Below are positions 1 to 7,762 of a stretch of DNA of 64,000 nt, piece after piece; position 1 is the first letter of the stretch, and each line of letters begins with the position of its first letter. Made by a program: the position numbers and the translations under genes. Origin of the DNA: Mycobacterium malmoense (GTDB lineage: Bacteria > Actinomycetota > Actinomycetes > Mycobacteriales > Mycobacteriaceae); contig NZ_CP080999.1 of NCBI RefSeq assembly GCF_019645855.1, forward strand, positions 3,906,001-3,970,000, in the 5' to 3' direction. Below the pieces are notes generated by a model, which made no database searches, was not told where the DNA came from, and saw only the letters and a list, made by a program, of their open reading frames with translations.

Positions 1-63
1 CCAGGCTGCACAATCAAAGCCTCCGCTTCACAGACAAGCCGAGACTGGGCGCCGCCGCCCGGC

Positions 64-1194
64 CTAATACTCCTTGGGGGTGATGGAGTGCACGATGCGG
101 TCGAACACCTCCTGCGGGATCGGCGCACCACCGGGGATGTTGTCGATCACCAGCCATTGGTTGCGCTTGACGTAGTCGCGGAACTCGCTGTGGTAGTTGG
201 CGAAGCCAAGTTCGTAGTCGACTGCGCCGTCCTGGGAGGCCGACGCCAGCTCGCCGGCCAGGATGTAGGCGCCCAGCAGCGCGACGCTGGTTCCCTGGCC
301 CGACAACGGTGAGCAGCAATAGGCGGCGTCGCCGACTAGCGCCACCCGGCCCTTGGACCAGCGATCCATCTTGATCTGCGACATCTCGTCGAAGTAGAAG
401 TCCGGTGCGGTGCGCATGTATTGGCGCAGCTGCGGGCGAACCCAGCCGTCGTCGGCCATCCGCCGTTCCAACTCGGCGAACTGCGCCTCGGTGTCGCGGT
501 AGTCGATCCGCAGATCGGTTTCCATGAAGCCCACCATCGCCCGGGCCTCGGTGTTGTTGCGCGCACTGTAGACGCCCGCCATGGTCGAGTCCCCGTAGTG
601 CCAGACCTGCCAGTAGTCGAGGTCCAGGAAATTGGGCACGGTGAAAATCGCCGCGTAAGTGCCGAGCCTCTCGATGAATTGCGCCTCCGGGCCGAAGACC
701 AACCGCCGCACGTTGGAGTGCAGTCCGTCGGCGCCGATCACCAGGTCGAAGCGGCGCGCGGCGGAGCGCTCGAACGTCACCTCAACCGAGTCGCCGTCGT
801 CCCGCAACGCGGTGATGCTGTCGTCGAACAGGTACTCGGTCGTCGATTGGGTTGCCCCGTAAAGCAATTCGATCAAGTCGTCGCGCAACAGCTCGATGCT
901 GGGGCTGTCGATAGGGCCACCGGTGGGGGTCGACTCAGTGTCCCTGGATAGTTCGTTGCCGTCGCGGTCGACGACGGACGCGCCGCGGATTTGCGTCCTG
1001 CGGTCCCGCGCGGCGGCCAACAGCCCCATGCGGTCGAGCACCGTCAGCGCCGGACCCCGCACGTCGATGGCCTGCCCGCCCGGCCGCAACCCGGGATGGC
1101 GCTCCACGACGGTCACCGAATAGCCATGCTTCCCAAGCCAATACGCCACCGCCGTACCGGCCACGCTGGCGCCGGAAACCAGAACACTAGACAT
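64..1194 (-). CDS. FAD-dependent aromatic-ring-hydroxylase-type monooxygenase (Rv1260-like)
   Basis: 376 residues. An N-terminal Rossmann dinucleotide fold (GASVAG, residues 8-13, ending in ER at 31-32) binds the FAD ADP moiety. A second FAD signature, GADGLHSNVRR, lies at about 154-164, and the GD motif GRVALVGDAAY lies at about 282-292. This order is typical of the class A (PHBH/PheA-like) flavin hydroxylases, which use NAD(P)H and O2 on aromatic or polyketide-like substrates. The substrate cannot be told from sequence. The start lies 6 bp after the udgB stop, so the two genes are probably cotranscribed. The length is normal for the family and no defect is visible. Confidence 0.88.
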   Translation of the reverse strand: MSSVLVSGASVAGTAVAYWLGKHGYSVTVVERHPGLRPGGQAIDVRGPALTVLDRMGLLAAARDRRTQIRGASVVDRDGNELSRDTESTPTGGPIDSPSIELLRDDLIELLYGATQSTTEYLFDDSITALRDDGDSVEVTFERSAARRFDLVIGADGLHSNVRRLVFGPEAQFIERLGTYAAIFTVPNFLDLDYWQVWHYGDSTMAGVYSARNNTEARAMVGFMETDLRIDYRDTEAQFAELERRMADDGWVRPQLRQYMRTAPDFYFDEMSQIKMDRWSKGRVALVGDAAYCCSPLSGQGTSVALLGAYILAGELASASQDGAVDYELGFANYHSEFRDYVKRNQWLVIDNIPGGAPIPQEVFDRIVHSITPKEY

Positions 1195-1200
1195 GGAGAG

Positions 1201-2028
1201 TCACTTAATACCTGCCAGCCTCTTTGCGTTGCCGAAGATGTCGTCGAGCATTACCGGAGTCAACCTACCGGTGAACATATTCTGCTGGCTCGGGTGGTAG
1301 CAGCCGAGCAAACGAACACCGGGTTCCAGCTCCACCACGACGCCGTGGCCGAACCGCGGCTTGCGCGGGCCGGACACGCCCGGCAGGCGCAGCGCGATCT
1401 GCCAGGCGAAGCCGCCCAGGGCCACGATCACGCGGACATGATCGGATACCAGCCGCCATTCGGCCTGCAGCCATGGCCAGCAGGTGTCCCGCTCGACCGG
1501 GGTCGGGGCGTTGGCCGGAGGAGCGCAGCGCACCGGCGCGACGATCCGAATCTGGTTGGCGCGCAAGCCGTCCGCGGCGTCCACACTGATCGGCGAGTTC
1601 ACCAGGCCGGCCCGGTACAGCGCCGCGTACAACTGGTCGCCGGAGCGATCGCCGGTGAACATCCGTCCCGTCCGGTTGGCGCCGTGCGCGGCGGGCGCCA
1701 ACCCGACGATCAGCAGCCGGGGCCGCTCGGATCCCCAGCCCGGCACCGGCCGCCCCCAATACGGCTGGTCGGCGAAGGCCCGACGCTTGACTTTCGCGAC
1801 GTCCTCGCGCCAGGTGACCAGCCGCGGGCAAGCGCGGCAAACGCTGATCGCCGCGTCGAGTTCCGGTATCGACCCCGCCTGGGCCGCCAGCGCGACGACC
1901 TGCGCGGCGTTGGCGGCCACCGGGGTCCGCGGTGTGGCCGGGTCGCCCGGCCATCCGGTACCGGGAACGACCGGAGAACCGAACGCCTTACCGGTGTTTG
2001 GGTGAACGAGCACACGAACATCCTGCAT
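1201..2028 (-). CDS. udgB: Family 5 uracil-DNA glycosylase UdgB
   Basis: 275 residues. Removes uracil, and in this family also hypoxanthine and ethenocytosine, from DNA as the first step of base-excision repair. Four cysteines (C64, C67 in CRACP, C168 in PVRCAP, C183) fit the [4Fe-4S] ligands of thermophilic and mycobacterial UDGs. The catalytic-pocket motif GLAPAAHGANRTGRMFTGD is at 109-127 and the HPSQQN loop is near the C-terminus. The family 5 pocket lacks the catalytic Asp of family 4 enzymes. It is divergent from the FAD-linked oxidase gene, with about 115 bp between the two starts. In H37Rv the Tap efflux gene (Rv1258c) sits at this junction; it is absent here. Confidence 0.93.
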   Translation of the reverse strand: MQDVRVLVHPNTGKAFGSPVVPGTGWPGDPATPRTPVAANAAQVVALAAQAGSIPELDAAISVCRACPRLVTWREDVAKVKRRAFADQPYWGRPVPGWGSERPRLLIVGLAPAAHGANRTGRMFTGDRSGDQLYAALYRAGLVNSPISVDAADGLRANQIRIVAPVRCAPPANAPTPVERDTCWPWLQAEWRLVSDHVRVIVALGGFAWQIALRLPGVSGPRKPRFGHGVVVELEPGVRLLGCYHPSQQNMFTGRLTPVMLDDIFGNAKRLAGIK

Positions 2029-2144
2029 TCAGCCGGTGGCGGTCACGAAAATGCCCCCGTGTTCGGTGGTGGTCGGCCTCGTCGCGGCGCATGCCGGGCC
2101 GTGCGCCGGAGTTTGCTGCCGGTCCCGCGCCGTAGGATCGGGCC

Positions 2145-3512
2145 GTGAGTCTTGATGTGCTGGCGGATTTGATCGCCGGCCTGCCCGACGGGATGGTCGT
2201 CACCGATCCCACCGTGACCGAGGGCTACCGCCAGGACCGCGCCTTCGACCCCTCGGCCGGCAAACCGCTGGCCGTGGTGCGGCCGCGGCGCACCGAAGAG
2301 GTGCAGACCGTGCTGCGGTGGGCCACCGCCCACCGGGTGCCGGTGGTGCCCCGGGGCGCCGGCAGCGGCCTGTCCGGCGGGGCGACCGCGCTGGACAACG
2401 GCATCGTGCTCTCGACGGAAAAGATGCGCGACATCGTCGTCGACCCGGTCACCCGGGTGGCGGTGTGTCAGCCCGGCCTGTTCAACGCCGAGGTGAAGAA
2501 GGCCGCCGCCGAACACGGCCTGTGGTACCCGCCCGACCCGTCGTCCTTCGAGATCTGCAGCATCGGCGGCAACATCGCCACCAACGCCGGCGGGCTGTGC
2601 TGCGTGAAGTATGGCGTCACCACCGACTATGTGCTGGGCGTGCAGGTGGTGCTGGCCGACGGCACCGCGGTGCGGCTGGGCGGGCCGCGCCTGAAAGATG
2701 TGGCAGGACTTCCACTTACCAAGCTGTTCGTCGGCAGCGAGGGCACGCTGGGCGTCATCACGGAGGTGACGTTGCGGCTGCTGCCCGCGCAAAACGCGTC
2801 GAGCGTGGTGGTGGCCACCTTCGCCTCGGTCCAGGCGGCCGTCGACGCGGTGCTGGGAGTCGCGGCGCGGCTGCGGCCCTCGATGCTGGAATTTATGGAC
2901 TCGGTGGCGATCAACGCCGTCGAGGACACGCTGCGGATGGACTTGGATCGTTCGGCGGCGGCGATGCTGGTGGCCGGCTCCGACGAACGAGGGCGCGCGG
3001 GCGCCGAAGACGCCGAGGTGATTGCCGCGGTGTTCGCGGAAAACGATGCGACGGAGGTGTTTTCGACCTCCGATCCGGACGAGGGCGAGGCCTTCGTCGC
3101 CGCCCGCCGGTTCTGTATCCCCGCGGTGGAGGCCAAGGGATCGCTGTTGCTGGAGGACGTCGGGGTGCCGCTGCCGGCGCTGGGCAAGCTGGTCACGGGG
3201 ATCGAGCGCATCGCCTTGCAACGGGATCTGATGATCTCGGTGATCGCCCACGCCGGCGACGGCAATACCCACCCGCTGATCGTCTACGACCCCGCCGATG
3301 CCGCGATGGCCGAGCGCGCCCACCTCGCGTTCGGCGAAATCATGGACCTGGCCGTCGGCCTGGGCGGCACCATCACCGGTGAGCACGGCGTCGGCCGGTT
3401 GAAGCGGCCCTGGTTGGCCAGCTACCTGGGGCCCGAGGCGATGGACCTCAACCGGCGCATCAAGCGGGCGCTGGACCCGCTGGGCATCCTGAACCCGGGC
3501 GCGGCGATTTAG
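2145..3512 (+). CDS. FAD-linked oxidase, glycolate/D-lactate dehydrogenase (GlcD) type
   Basis: 455 residues, the usual size for GlcD-like flavoenzymes. The PCMH-type FAD-binding half carries PRGAGSGLSGGA (about residues 68-79) and IGGNIATNAGGLCC (about 141-154). The C-terminal cap ends with AHAGDGNTHPL and GEHGVGRLKRPW, the conserved substrate/flavin loop of the glycolate oxidase and D-lactate dehydrogenase family. It probably oxidises a 2-hydroxy acid; electron acceptor and exact substrate are not determinable. GTG start at the gene edge. It is followed by a short tandem repeat and then cyp130. Counterpart of Rv1257c. Confidence 0.9.
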   Translation: MSLDVLADLIAGLPDGMVVTDPTVTEGYRQDRAFDPSAGKPLAVVRPRRTEEVQTVLRWATAHRVPVVPRGAGSGLSGGATALDNGIVLSTEKMRDIVVDPVTRVAVCQPGLFNAEVKKAAAEHGLWYPPDPSSFEICSIGGNIATNAGGLCCVKYGVTTDYVLGVQVVLADGTAVRLGGPRLKDVAGLPLTKLFVGSEGTLGVITEVTLRLLPAQNASSVVVATFASVQAAVDAVLGVAARLRPSMLEFMDSVAINAVEDTLRMDLDRSAAAMLVAGSDERGRAGAEDAEVIAAVFAENDATEVFSTSDPDEGEAFVAARRFCIPAVEAKGSLLLEDVGVPLPALGKLVTGIERIALQRDLMISVIAHAGDGNTHPLIVYDPADAAMAERAHLAFGEIMDLAVGLGGTITGEHGVGRLKRPWLASYLGPEAMDLNRRIKRALDPLGILNPGAAI

Positions 3513-3515
3513 TTC

Positions 3516-3593
3516 TTGTTGGGCCGCCGAGCGTCCTAGCTGTTGTTGGGCCGCCGAGCGTCCTAGTCCTTGGTTGGGCCGCCGAGCGTCACG
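3516..3593. repeat. 27-bp tandem repeat, three copies
   Basis: Copies start at 3516, 3543 and 3570, each containing TTGGGCCGCCGAGCGTC. The first two are identical over 24 bases and the third diverges at its end (GTCACG for GTCCTAG). The array begins four bases after the oxidase stop codon. It is followed by two related GCCGAG(C/T)GTCACGCCAG half-palindromes at about 3580-3640. No reading frame is expected here. Confidence 0.85.
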
Positions 3594-3696
3594 CCAGCGT
3601 GGCATCGAGCGCCGAGTGTCACGCCAGGGTGACGCCGAGGGCGAACCCTTGCGGCCCAGCATTGACATCTGGGCATCAATGTCGTACCAATGAGAC

Positions 3697-4938
3697 ATGT
3701 CTGCGGTTATGTCTCACAACGCGCCGGTCGCTTTCCAGCTCGCCACCGCCGACACCTGGCCGAATCCCTGGCCGATGTACCGGGCGCTGCGCGATCACGA
3801 CCCGGTGCACCACGTCGTCCCCGAAAGCAGGCCAGACCGCGATTACTACGTGCTGTCCCGGCACGCCGACGTCTGGGCGGCGGCCCGCGACCACGAGACG
3901 TTCTCCTCCGCGCAGGGGCTGACCGTCAACTACGGAGACCTGGAACTGATTGGGCTGCAAGATAATCCACCGTTCGTGATGCAGGATCCCCCGGTACACA
4001 CCGAGTTTCGCAAACTGGTGTCGCGCGGGTTCACGCCGCGACAGGTCGAGGCGGTGGAGCCCAAGGTGCGCGACTTCGTCGTCGAGCGCATCGAGGGGCT
4101 GCGCGCCAACGGCGGTGGCGACATCGTCACCGAGCTGTTCAAACCGCTGCCGTCTATGGTGGTCGCGCACTATCTCGGTGTGCCCGAGGAAGACCGGGCA
4201 CAATTCGACGGCTGGACGGACGCGATCGTCGCGGCCAACACCGTCGAAGGCGGCGTCGCCGGGGCGCTGGAAACGGTCGGTGATGCCGTCGGGTCGATGA
4301 TGGCCTACTTCACCGGGCTGATCGAGCGGCGCCGAACCGAACCCGAGGACGACACCATCTCCCACCTGGTCGCGGCCGGGGTCGGCGCCGACGGCGACAT
4401 CGCCGGGACGCTGTCGGTGCTGGCGTTCACCTTCACGATGGTCACCGGCGGCAACGACACCACCACCGGAATGCTCGGCGGCTCAATGCCTTTGCTGCAC
4501 CAACGTCCCGACCAGCGGCGGCTTTTGGTGGATGATCCGGGACTGATCCCGGACGCGGTCGAGGAACTGCTGCGGCTGACCTCGCCGGTGCAGGGGCTGG
4601 CGCGCACGGTCACCCGCGACGTGACCATCGAAGGCACCACCGTCCCGGCCGGTCGCAAGGTGTTGCTGCTGTATGGGTCGGCCAACCGAGACGAACACCA
4701 ATACGGCCCGGACGCCGGCGAACTCGACGTGACCCGCTGCCCGCGCAACATCCTGACGTTCAGCCACGGCGCACATCACTGCCTGGGCGCGGCCGCGGCC
4801 CGGATGCAATCGCGGATTGCGCTGACGGAATTGCTGGCCCGCTGCCCGGAGTTCGAGGTCGACGAGTCCGCCATCGTCTGGTCGGGCGGCAGTTACGTGC
4901 GACGGCCGCTGTCGGTGCCGATTCGAGTGAAAACCTGA
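3697..4938 (+). CDS. cyp130: Cytochrome P450 CYP130
   Basis: 413 residues. Haem-thiolate monooxygenase. The haem-binding loop FSHGAHHCLGAAAAR carries the axial ligand Cys362. The ExxR motif lies in EELLRL, and the I-helix oxygen-activation segment is GGNDTTTG. The protein closely resembles M. tuberculosis CYP130 (Rv1256c), a structurally studied P450 of unknown physiological substrate. The first ATG (3697) was taken; an ATG five codons downstream is also possible. The stop overlaps the ATG of the downstream tetR gene by one base (TGATG), so the two are translationally coupled. A diverged 167-bp copy of codons about 139-194 is found 2.3 kb downstream. Confidence 0.96.
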   Translation: MSAVMSHNAPVAFQLATADTWPNPWPMYRALRDHDPVHHVVPESRPDRDYYVLSRHADVWAAARDHETFSSAQGLTVNYGDLELIGLQDNPPFVMQDPPVHTEFRKLVSRGFTPRQVEAVEPKVRDFVVERIEGLRANGGGDIVTELFKPLPSMVVAHYLGVPEEDRAQFDGWTDAIVAANTVEGGVAGALETVGDAVGSMMAYFTGLIERRRTEPEDDTISHLVAAGVGADGDIAGTLSVLAFTFTMVTGGNDTTTGMLGGSMPLLHQRPDQRRLLVDDPGLIPDAVEELLRLTSPVQGLARTVTRDVTIEGTTVPAGRKVLLLYGSANRDEHQYGPDAGELDVTRCPRNILTFSHGAHHCLGAAAARMQSRIALTELLARCPEFEVDESAIVWSGGSYVRRPLSVPIRVKT

Positions 4939-5516
4939 TGCCGGCCGACTGGCTGGCCGCGCGCCGCACCGAAGTGGCCGCGGACCGGATACTCGACGCC
5001 GCCGAGGAACTCTACACGCAGCGCGACCAGGCCTCGATCGGGATGAACGAAATCGCCAGGGCCGCAGGCTGTTCCCGCGCAACGCTGTACCGGTACTTCG
5101 AGAACCGTGAGGCGCTGCGAGCCGCGTACGTGCACCGCGAGGCGCACCGGCTCAGCCGCGCGATCGCGGAGCAGATCGACGGGATCGACGACCCGCGCGA
5201 AAGGCTGATCGCGAGCATCACCACCACATTGCGGATGGTTCGCGATAACCCCGCGTTGGCGTCGTGGTTTGCCATCACCCGTCCGCCGATCGGCGGCGAG
5301 CTGGCCGGACAGTCCGAGGTGATTACCGCCTTGGCCGCGGCCTTCCTCAACTCGCTCGGTCCCGAGGAGCCCGCCACGGTGGAGCGCCGGGCCCGTTGGG
5401 TGGTGCGAGTGCTCACGTCGCTGCTGATGTACCCGGGCCAAGACGAAGCCGACGAGCGGGCGATGATCGAGGAGTTTGTCGTGCCGATCGTGGCACCGGT
5501 CAGCGCCGGCGCTTAG
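4938..5516 (+). CDS. TetR-family regulator coupled to cyp130
   Basis: 192 residues. The N-terminal helix-turn-helix covers about residues 14-60, with the recognition stretch EIARAAGCSRATLYRYFENR, followed by a helical ligand-binding domain. It overlaps the cyp130 stop by one base. This suggests that it controls cyp130 and perhaps the preceding oxidase, a common local-repressor arrangement. Counterpart of Rv1255c. The 270 bp after it (5517-5786) are less GC-rich and hold no gene that I can support; they contain the leader of the PPE gene. Confidence 0.9.
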   Translation: MPADWLAARRTEVAADRILDAAEELYTQRDQASIGMNEIARAAGCSRATLYRYFENREALRAAYVHREAHRLSRAIAEQIDGIDDPRERLIASITTTLRMVRDNPALASWFAITRPPIGGELAGQSEVITALAAAFLNSLGPEEPATVERRARWVVRVLTSLLMYPGQDEADERAMIEEFVVPIVAPVSAGA

Positions 5517-5786
5517 CGGGTTTGTCCGCCCTGGCTGGTTGCGGACTCGGTCGATCGCGTGCCGGCATTAGCGGATTCCTGGCACCGGACTTAGCTGCCG
5601 GTTTTTGTCGAGAATGCCTATTTTCACAATGGTTTTCGGTTACGTTGTGGTTTACCGATCATTGGGGAGTGATCGACGGGGAGGTGAAGCGCGCGTGTCG
5701 GCGCGGAAGCCAACGAACGATGGCCACACGCATGGCCACATGCAACGAAAGCAATTACGTTAACGCCGCTAAGGAAGGGATTGGTC

Positions 5787-6332
5787 ATGACTTACCCCTG
5801 TTTGCCTCCGGAAGTTAATTCGGCACTCATGCAGGCCGGCGCCGGGTCGACACCGATGCTCACCGCCGCATCCGCCTGGACCGGGTTGGCCAATGAATTG
5901 CAGTCGGCGGCGTCCTCCTTTGCCTCGGTGACCTCGGGCCTGGCGGGTGCGACGTGGCAGGGTCCGGCCGCGCAGGCGATGGCGGCCGCGGCCGCCCCCT
6001 ACACCGCGTGGCTCACCACGGCGGCCGGCCATACCCAGCGGGCGGCCGCCCAGGCCGCGGCGGTCGCGGCCTCGTTCGAGGCGGCGCATGCCGCCACGGT
6101 GCCCACTCCGGTGATCGCGGCCAATCGGGTCCAGCTCGGAGCGCTGGCAAGCACGAACCTATTCGGGCAAAACACCCCGGCGATCGCGGCCACCGAGGCC
6201 CAATACGAGGAAATGTGGGCCCAGGACGTGACCGCGATGGCCAACTATCACGTCGGCGCGTCGTCGGCCTGGGCAGGGTTGACGCCCCTGCCGCCGCTGC
6301 AGGAAAACCTACCGAAACCCGTCGCAAGCTAG
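5787..6332 (+). CDS. PPE-family protein consisting of the PPE domain only
   Basis: 181 residues. The Pro-Pro-Glu signature is at residues 7-9 and the WxG turn (W57-Q-G59) is inside the helical bundle of roughly 175 residues. It stops just after the domain, in a proline-rich tail (LPPLQENLPKP), with none of the SVP, MPTR or PPW extensions of most PPE proteins. A strong ribosome site (AAGGAAGGGA, 5771-5780) precedes the ATG by six bases. PPE proteins usually pair with a PE partner and an ESX secretion system. No PE gene lies immediately upstream, and the PE_PGRS at 7.7-11.7 kb is on the other strand. It may be a naturally short PPE or a truncated one. Confidence 0.85.
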   Translation: MTYPCLPPEVNSALMQAGAGSTPMLTAASAWTGLANELQSAASSFASVTSGLAGATWQGPAAQAMAAAAAPYTAWLTTAAGHTQRAAAQAAAVAASFEAAHAATVPTPVIAANRVQLGALASTNLFGQNTPAIAATEAQYEEMWAQDVTAMANYHVGASSAWAGLTPLPPLQENLPKPVAS

Positions 6333-6412
6333 TCTGCGACCACTTGGGCACCATTACCCGTCGTGCCCGGCTTCGAGCGACAATTTGAGTCGCGGTGAAG
6401 TGTTGTCGCGGA

Positions 6413-6579
6413 GGCGGCGGCGACATCGTCACCGAGCTGTTCAAGTCGCTCCCGTCGATGGAGATCGCGCACTATCTCGTTGTGTCCGAGGAAGATCGAG
6501 CGCAATTCGCCGGCTGGACGGACGCGATCGTCGCGGCCAACACCGTCGAAGGGGGCGTCACCGGGGCGCTGGAAACGGT
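6413..6579 (+). pseudogene. Relic of a second cyp130 copy
   Basis: These 167 bases align without gaps to 4111-4277 of cyp130 at a constant offset of 2302 bp. I count 15 mismatches by eye (about 91% identity). The reading frame is kept and encodes GGGDIVTELFKSLPSM and WTDAIVAANTVEGGV, but similarity stops abruptly on both sides. There is no haem-binding region, so it cannot be a functional P450. The rest of the 6333-6815 gap shows no gene that I can support. Confidence 0.85.
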
Positions 6580-6815
6580 GGTATTGCCGGCCGTTGGCCA
6601 CCCCAAAGGCCCAAGTCTCTTCTCAGCCGCGCATATCGCACCCAAATGGGCCGCATTCCGGAAGCGACGATCGCTCCGACAATCAGGCACGTGGCAGCGT
6701 CTCGCTCGTCTGCGATCAGCCAATGCGCTGATCTCCGATCTAATAGCATGAGGACAGCACAGGGCTAGATGTCCGCAGGCATTCACGGCGTAGAGAGTTA
6801 GGTTAGGGGCGCGTC

Positions 6816-7625
6816 ATAGCAGCCATCCATTTCATCTCGGGTCTGCCGCGTTCCGGTTCGACTTTGCTGGCCGCGTTGCTGCGACAAAACCCTGGGTTCG
6901 AGGCGGGAATGTCGGGTCCGCTGGCGGGCCTGTTCGGTGCCCTGTTGGGCGAAATGAGCGGCCGCAACGAGTTTTCGGTGTTTATCGACGACACCAAGCG
7001 GGAGCGCATACTGCGTGGGTTATTCGACAACTTCTATGCCGACTCCACCGCCGAGGTGGTCTTTGACACCAACCGCGGCTGGTGTGGGTGGATGCCGGCG
7101 ATCGCGCGGCTGTTTCCCGATGCGAAAGTGATTGCCTGCGTGCGTGAATTGCCGTGGGTGGTTGACAGCATCGAACGGTTGATTCAGCGCAATGTCTTTA
7201 GCCCCTCGTCGATTTTCAACTACAGCGCCGGCGGCACGGTCTATACCCGCGCCCAACAGGTGGTGGCGCCCGATGGCATGGTGGGCGGTCCCTACGATGC
7301 GCTGAAGCAGGCGTGCTACGGCGCGCAACGCGATCGACTGTTGTTGCTGCAGTACGAAACCTTGACCACCGACCCGATCAAAGCGATGCAGGCGATCTAC
7401 GGGTTTATCGGCGAGCCGATGTTCGAGCACGATTTTGACCATGTCGATTACGACGTCAGCGAGTTCGACGAGCGGGCCGGTACGCCGGGGCTGCACACCG
7501 TGCGCGGCACGGTCAAGGCCGAACCGCGCGACACGTTGCTGCCGCCGGATCTGTTCAACCGCTTTATCCGCGACGCCTTCTGGCGCGATCCGGAGAGGAT
7601 TCCCGCCGGACTACAAGTCGTGTGA
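6816..7625 (+). CDS. Sulfotransferase-family protein with a suspect start codon
   Basis: The frame encodes IHFISGLPRSGSTLLAALLR, the 5'-phosphosulfate-binding P-loop of PAPS-dependent sulfotransferases, then a body of about 250 residues with the conserved FDTNRGW stretch and a second PAPS-contact region (VIACVRELPWVVDSIER). The frame opens at a TAG at 6804-6806. No ATG, GTG or TTG lies between that stop and the P-loop. The best-placed codon is ATA at 6816, seven bases after GGTTAGGGG, exactly where homologues would begin. The first standard codon (TTG 6864) would delete the P-loop. Either ATA is used, or the start was lost by a G-to-A change and the gene is decaying. The rest of the frame is intact. 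Substrate unknown. Confidence 0.72.
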   Translation: MAAIHFISGLPRSGSTLLAALLRQNPGFEAGMSGPLAGLFGALLGEMSGRNEFSVFIDDTKRERILRGLFDNFYADSTAEVVFDTNRGWCGWMPAIARLFPDAKVIACVRELPWVVDSIERLIQRNVFSPSSIFNYSAGGTVYTRAQQVVAPDGMVGGPYDALKQACYGAQRDRLLLLQYETLTTDPIKAMQAIYGFIGEPMFEHDFDHVDYDVSEFDERAGTPGLHTVRGTVKAEPRDTLLPPDLFNRFIRDAFWRDPERIPAGLQVV

Positions 7626-7762
7626 GGTTTCCTCTGACTTCAAGCAAGTCGTGGCTCCGCGGGAAGTTGGACCCTTTCGGCCATCCGGGCCGTTCGTGTT
7701 GCCGTTCCCAAGGCGCCGGCCCTGCGCCGCCAACGCAGCGGGGCCGGACCTCACTCCCAGTT

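Noticed and set aside
6329..6601. Open frame on the minus strand over the cyp130 relic
   Set aside because: It is the shadow of the duplicated P450 segment; the equivalent shadow occurs opposite cyp130 itself.
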